Source: Ruminococcus bromii
GTDB lineage: Bacteria; Bacillota; Clostridia; Oscillospirales; Acutalibacteraceae
Reading direction: 5' to 3'
Assembly: GCF_002834235.1 (NCBI RefSeq)
Contig: NZ_NNBY01000035.1
Location: forward strand, 1 to 64,000
DNA length: 64,000 nucleotides
Positions 61,566-64,000 of the stretch are shown here, in pieces. Below the pieces are notes generated by a model, which saw only the letters and a program-made list of their open reading frames with translations, made no database searches and was not told the DNA's origin. Position 1 is the first letter of the stretch. Each line of letters starts with the position of its first letter. The position numbers and the translations under genes are program-made.

Positions 61566-64000
61566 TTATTTTAATTTGTCTTTGTTAACCTGTTGCTGAT
61601 ACTTGATGATTTCGTTGTAAATTCTTTCACAGTTGTTGTGATCGTCAAACTGATAGAAATCTTCAACTCTTTCAACATACTTTGGTTTCATTTTACAGCC
61701 GTTTTCCATATACTCGCAGAGCAGGTCAACAAGCTGGTCGCTTTCGGTACAAATTTCTCCGAATCCCATTGTATCATAGAAGAATCCGCCGTCATCATAG
61801 TGCGCAGGAAGCTGTGACGGATGAAAATATACAAGCGGTTTTTTCATATAAGCAAAGTCAAACTGAACGCCCGAATAGTCAGTTACCATAAGGCTTGACT
61901 CCTGAAAAGCTGTTTCGTAGTTGAAATCACCAACCGATGAAACAACCTCAACATACGGATCGGGGATAAAGTCGTTAACCTGTGAGCTTAAAATCGGATG
62001 AAGAACATACTTAATCTTGTAGCCTGTACGCTTTGCCGTATCAATCAACTTTTTATTATTGATAAGGTCGTTGTAGATTTTATAGTAGGTTGTGTGCTTG
62101 AATTCGGGATTGTAAGCTCTCTGTTCACCCTCGCTTGTTGTAACAGGCATTGCATTGTACATACGCCAGGTGGGTGAAAGCAGAATCTGCTTTTTATCGT
62201 TATTGATAAGTCCGTCATATCTGCCGATGCCTGTCATCTTGAGAATGTCAAAATCCTGATAGTTGTAAACATGGTTGCTCAGGTTTTTGTACTCATACTT
62301 TGACGCAAGGAAGTACATCTGTGTGTTGTCAACAATTCTCTGCTGAGCCATTGCACACTTCTGAACCGAAAGTCCATGCTGTAAGCACATTGAAGGGAAG
62401 TTGCACAAACCTCTGATGAATCTTGAACGATCCATACTGTAGCCGTTGAACGGGAATACATTTGAGTTTGTAATGAGCGCAATATCGGTATTGAGAAACA
62501 GCATTTTGTGCTTGAATGAACGGTTCTTGACAGGTTTAAGTCCGTCAGCCTTTAGTCGCTTGTAATCGGAAGTGTTTTTGTCAATGATATAGTATCTTGA
62601 AATGCCGTCCTTTTTGTCTGCACAATATCTGTAAAGATATTCACAGCTGTCACCGCCCTTGTACAGCTTATCGTACATGAGCCAGATTTTCTTGTTCTTG
62701 AAGAAAGGTCTTGTAAGCCAATACTGAATTCTTGTAATGAAGCTGCGTTTACTCTCCATGAAAACATATGGGAGAAACTTGAGTTCTCTCTTGAATGTAT
62801 CCATAGCAGATGCGTGGCAGATTACAATTGTGCTTGAGTTGTCAATATAGGCAACATACTTGTTGAATCTCCAGTAGGAGTTCTTTGGCTTGATTGTAAA
62901 CTTAGACCAATGGTGCAGGAATGAAAGCTTGAGCGGAATAATTGAATCCTTGTATCTTGCAAAGAATGCAACCGTCTGCTGAGGCTTTTCGGGATCAAGC
63001 TCAAGCTCAAGGTGGAAGGTGAATTTCTTGTACGCACTGATGCCGAAATATTTTGTCAGAGAATAACGGTCTGTGTTTGTAAGAACCTGTCTTTTGTCGC
63101 CAAACTGAACATAAAGCTCAAAATCTTCAAGGTCAAAAACCTGTCTGAACGAGCCGTCAATAACAAGCTTGCCGTCACGGTAGTCCATAACATGCATACC
63201 GACTCTCTGGTCTGTAAGCTTAGAAATATAGACATTGTTGCAGTTGAGGTAAACCTCTTTTTTGCCCTCGGAATATTCAAAAGGCATATCCTTGAAAACA
63301 CAATTGTGTTTTATCATATAGAACATCTCGGCGGCTTCCTCGCTGTAGCCGAGAGAAACATACTTGTCTTTGTTAAGAACAAAACCGTCATTTGCAAACT
63401 TAAAACATTCTCTTGCTGTTTCAAAGAAAACCGCAAGCTCTTCATCGTTCATATTACGCTTGTTACGGTTGTTCATATTTGCAAGGAACTTTGTTGTAAT
63501 ATTGAAAACAATATAGAACTGAATAAACAGCGGAATATTTCCGTCCCTGTCCTTGCTGTCATTGATGAGAGGCTTTAAGAAGTTGTTAAGCGAATCTGTG
63601 TACCAGTCCTTGTAGTTTGTGGGAACATAGTACATAAAGTCATCGCTTACAGGCATAAAGTAGTCAAATTCAATCTCGTCAAGATATACATACTCCGGAT
63701 AATCAAGCTGAATTCTGAGTGCAAAATCGTCTGCGCTTTCGTACTTGAGCTTGTTGTTCATTTTGTATGATTTGAAAATTTCAGCTCTGTAAAAAGTACC
63801 CGTAAGCTCAAGATTGATGAGGTTGGGATTATCAAAAAGGTTGACAACGCTTGATTCAAGCTGACCTTTGTTAAGTCTGAATTCCTTTTTCTCTCTGAAA
63901 ACAGGGTTTACGCAAAATCTGTGACCGGCAACAAAAGGAATTTTTTCCTTTTTGTTGAACACCTTAATGCAACTTTCAAAATAGTTATCGCTGAAAGTGT
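61566..64000 (-). CDS. Glycosyltransferase-2 / CDP-glycerol glycerophosphotransferase fusion (5' end outside window)
   Basis: At least 811 codons, open to the right edge of the window. The GTG at 63962 is internal; codons upstream (encoding SDNYFESCIKV) continue the same frame. The N-terminal part seen (RLNKGQLESSVVNLF, TGTFYRAEIF, ESADDFALRIQ) resembles the end of a GT2 glycosyltransferase. The C-terminal about 400 residues match TagB/TagF: CLQHGLSVQKCAM, LLSPTWRMYN, and VTDYSGVQFDFAYMKKPLVYFHPSQ. It should add glycerol-phosphate units to a surface polymer at the membrane. Substrate details need the missing N-terminus. Confidence 0.85.
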   Translation of the reverse strand, partial: TFSDNYFESCIKVFNKKEKIPFVAGHRFCVNPVFREKKEFRLNKGQLESSVVNLFDNPNLINLELTGTFYRAEIFKSYKMNNKLKYESADDFALRIQLDYPEYVYLDEIEFDYFMPVSDDFMYYVPTNYKDWYTDSLNNFLKPLINDSKDRDGNIPLFIQFYIVFNITTKFLANMNNRNKRNMNDEELAVFFETARECFKFANDGFVLNKDKYVSLGYSEEAAEMFYMIKHNCVFKDMPFEYSEGKKEVYLNCNNVYISKLTDQRVGMHVMDYRDGKLVIDGSFRQVFDLEDFELYVQFGDKRQVLTNTDRYSLTKYFGISAYKKFTFHLELELDPEKPQQTVAFFARYKDSIIPLKLSFLHHWSKFTIKPKNSYWRFNKYVAYIDNSSTIVICHASAMDTFKRELKFLPYVFMESKRSFITRIQYWLTRPFFKNKKIWLMYDKLYKGGDSCEYLYRYCADKKDGISRYYIIDKNTSDYKRLKADGLKPVKNRSFKHKMLFLNTDIALITNSNVFPFNGYSMDRSRFIRGLCNFPSMCLQHGLSVQKCAMAQQRIVDNTQMYFLASKYEYKNLSNHVYNYQDFDILKMTGIGRYDGLINNDKKQILLSPTWRMYNAMPVTTSEGEQRAYNPEFKHTTYYKIYNDLINNKKLIDTAKRTGYKIKYVLHPILSSQVNDFIPDPYVEVVSSVGDFNYETAFQESSLMVTDYSGVQFDFAYMKKPLVYFHPSQLPAHYDDGGFFYDTMGFGEICTESDQLVDLLCEYMENGCKMKPKYVERVEDFYQFDDHNNCERIYNEIIKYQQQVNKDKLK

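Overview
The window looks like a piece of a low-GC Gram-positive anaerobe of the Clostridia, most likely a gut Ruminococcus-type bacterium. The evidence is rubrerythrin, an SdpR/SdpI pair, a TagF-like teichoic-acid polymerase, an Rrf2 (CymR-like) regulator, LytTR signalling, and a dimodular NRPS with a terminal reductase of the kind reported from gut Firmicutes. No rRNA, tRNA or CRISPR array was seen. Base 1 coincides with the end of an insertion sequence, so the window probably starts at a contig edge. The last gene runs off the right edge.

Layout. 1-1526: complete IS3-family element (IS150-like). 1.6-9.3 kb: housekeeping and accessory genes (flavodoxin-like reductase, GH13 amylase, CLC-type channel, MATE pump, Gfo/Idh/MocA oxidoreductase, rubrerythrin). 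9.55-31.6 kb: a sulfur island of four blocks. (i) A sulfate ABC transporter (sbp-cysT-cysW-cysA) preceded by a cysteine-containing 24-codon leader ORF. (ii) tcdA on the opposite strand. (iii) A siroheme operon (hemA, precorrin-2 dehydrogenase, hemC, cobA-hemD fusion, hemB, hemL). (iv) An Rrf2 regulator divergent from a 12-gene sulfate assimilation operon: O-acetylhomoserine sulfhydrylase, small siroheme sulfite reductase, TusA, thioredoxin, ThiS-like carrier, ThiF-like activating enzyme, JAMM protease, thioredoxin-reductase-like protein, AprA, AprB, CysD, CysN. Together these take sulfate through APS and sulfite to sulfide and, by inference, to a protein thiocarboxylate that feeds homocysteine synthesis, as described for HcyS/HcyF/HcyD of Wolinella. 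The siroheme operon supplies the sulfite reductase cofactor.

31.8-33 kb: TM2 protein, an unknown protein and Ogt. 33-45.6 kb: a secondary-metabolite and signalling region. An AgrC/AgrA-like kinase and LytTR regulator lie next to three 21-bp-phased LytTR-type repeat pairs, a 13-codon peptide ORF with its own Shine-Dalgarno and terminator, and a possible small RNA. Beyond these is a four-gene operon of RsbW-like ATPase, RsbV-like STAS protein, a MATE transporter fused to a second RsbW-like ATPase domain, and a 2443-residue C-A-T-C-A-T-R NRPS predicted to make an N-acyl dipeptide aldehyde.

46-55 kb: azlCD, sbcDC, a ZIP transporter and a P1B-type ATPase with an unusual membrane motif. 55-57.6 kb: sdpI-sdpR and enolase. 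Enolase has a DtxR/IdeR-like palindrome shared with the ZIP gene and a structured leader. 58-64 kb: a MATE transporter with a multi-hairpin leader, a GNAT, an acyltransferase-3 protein and the 3' part of a GT2/TagF protein.

The best candidates for something not yet described are the NRPS/partner-switching/MATE-ATPase operon together with the adjacent LytTR peptide/RNA locus, and the cysteine leader ORF of the sulfate transporter. All calls are from reading the sequence; no database search was run.
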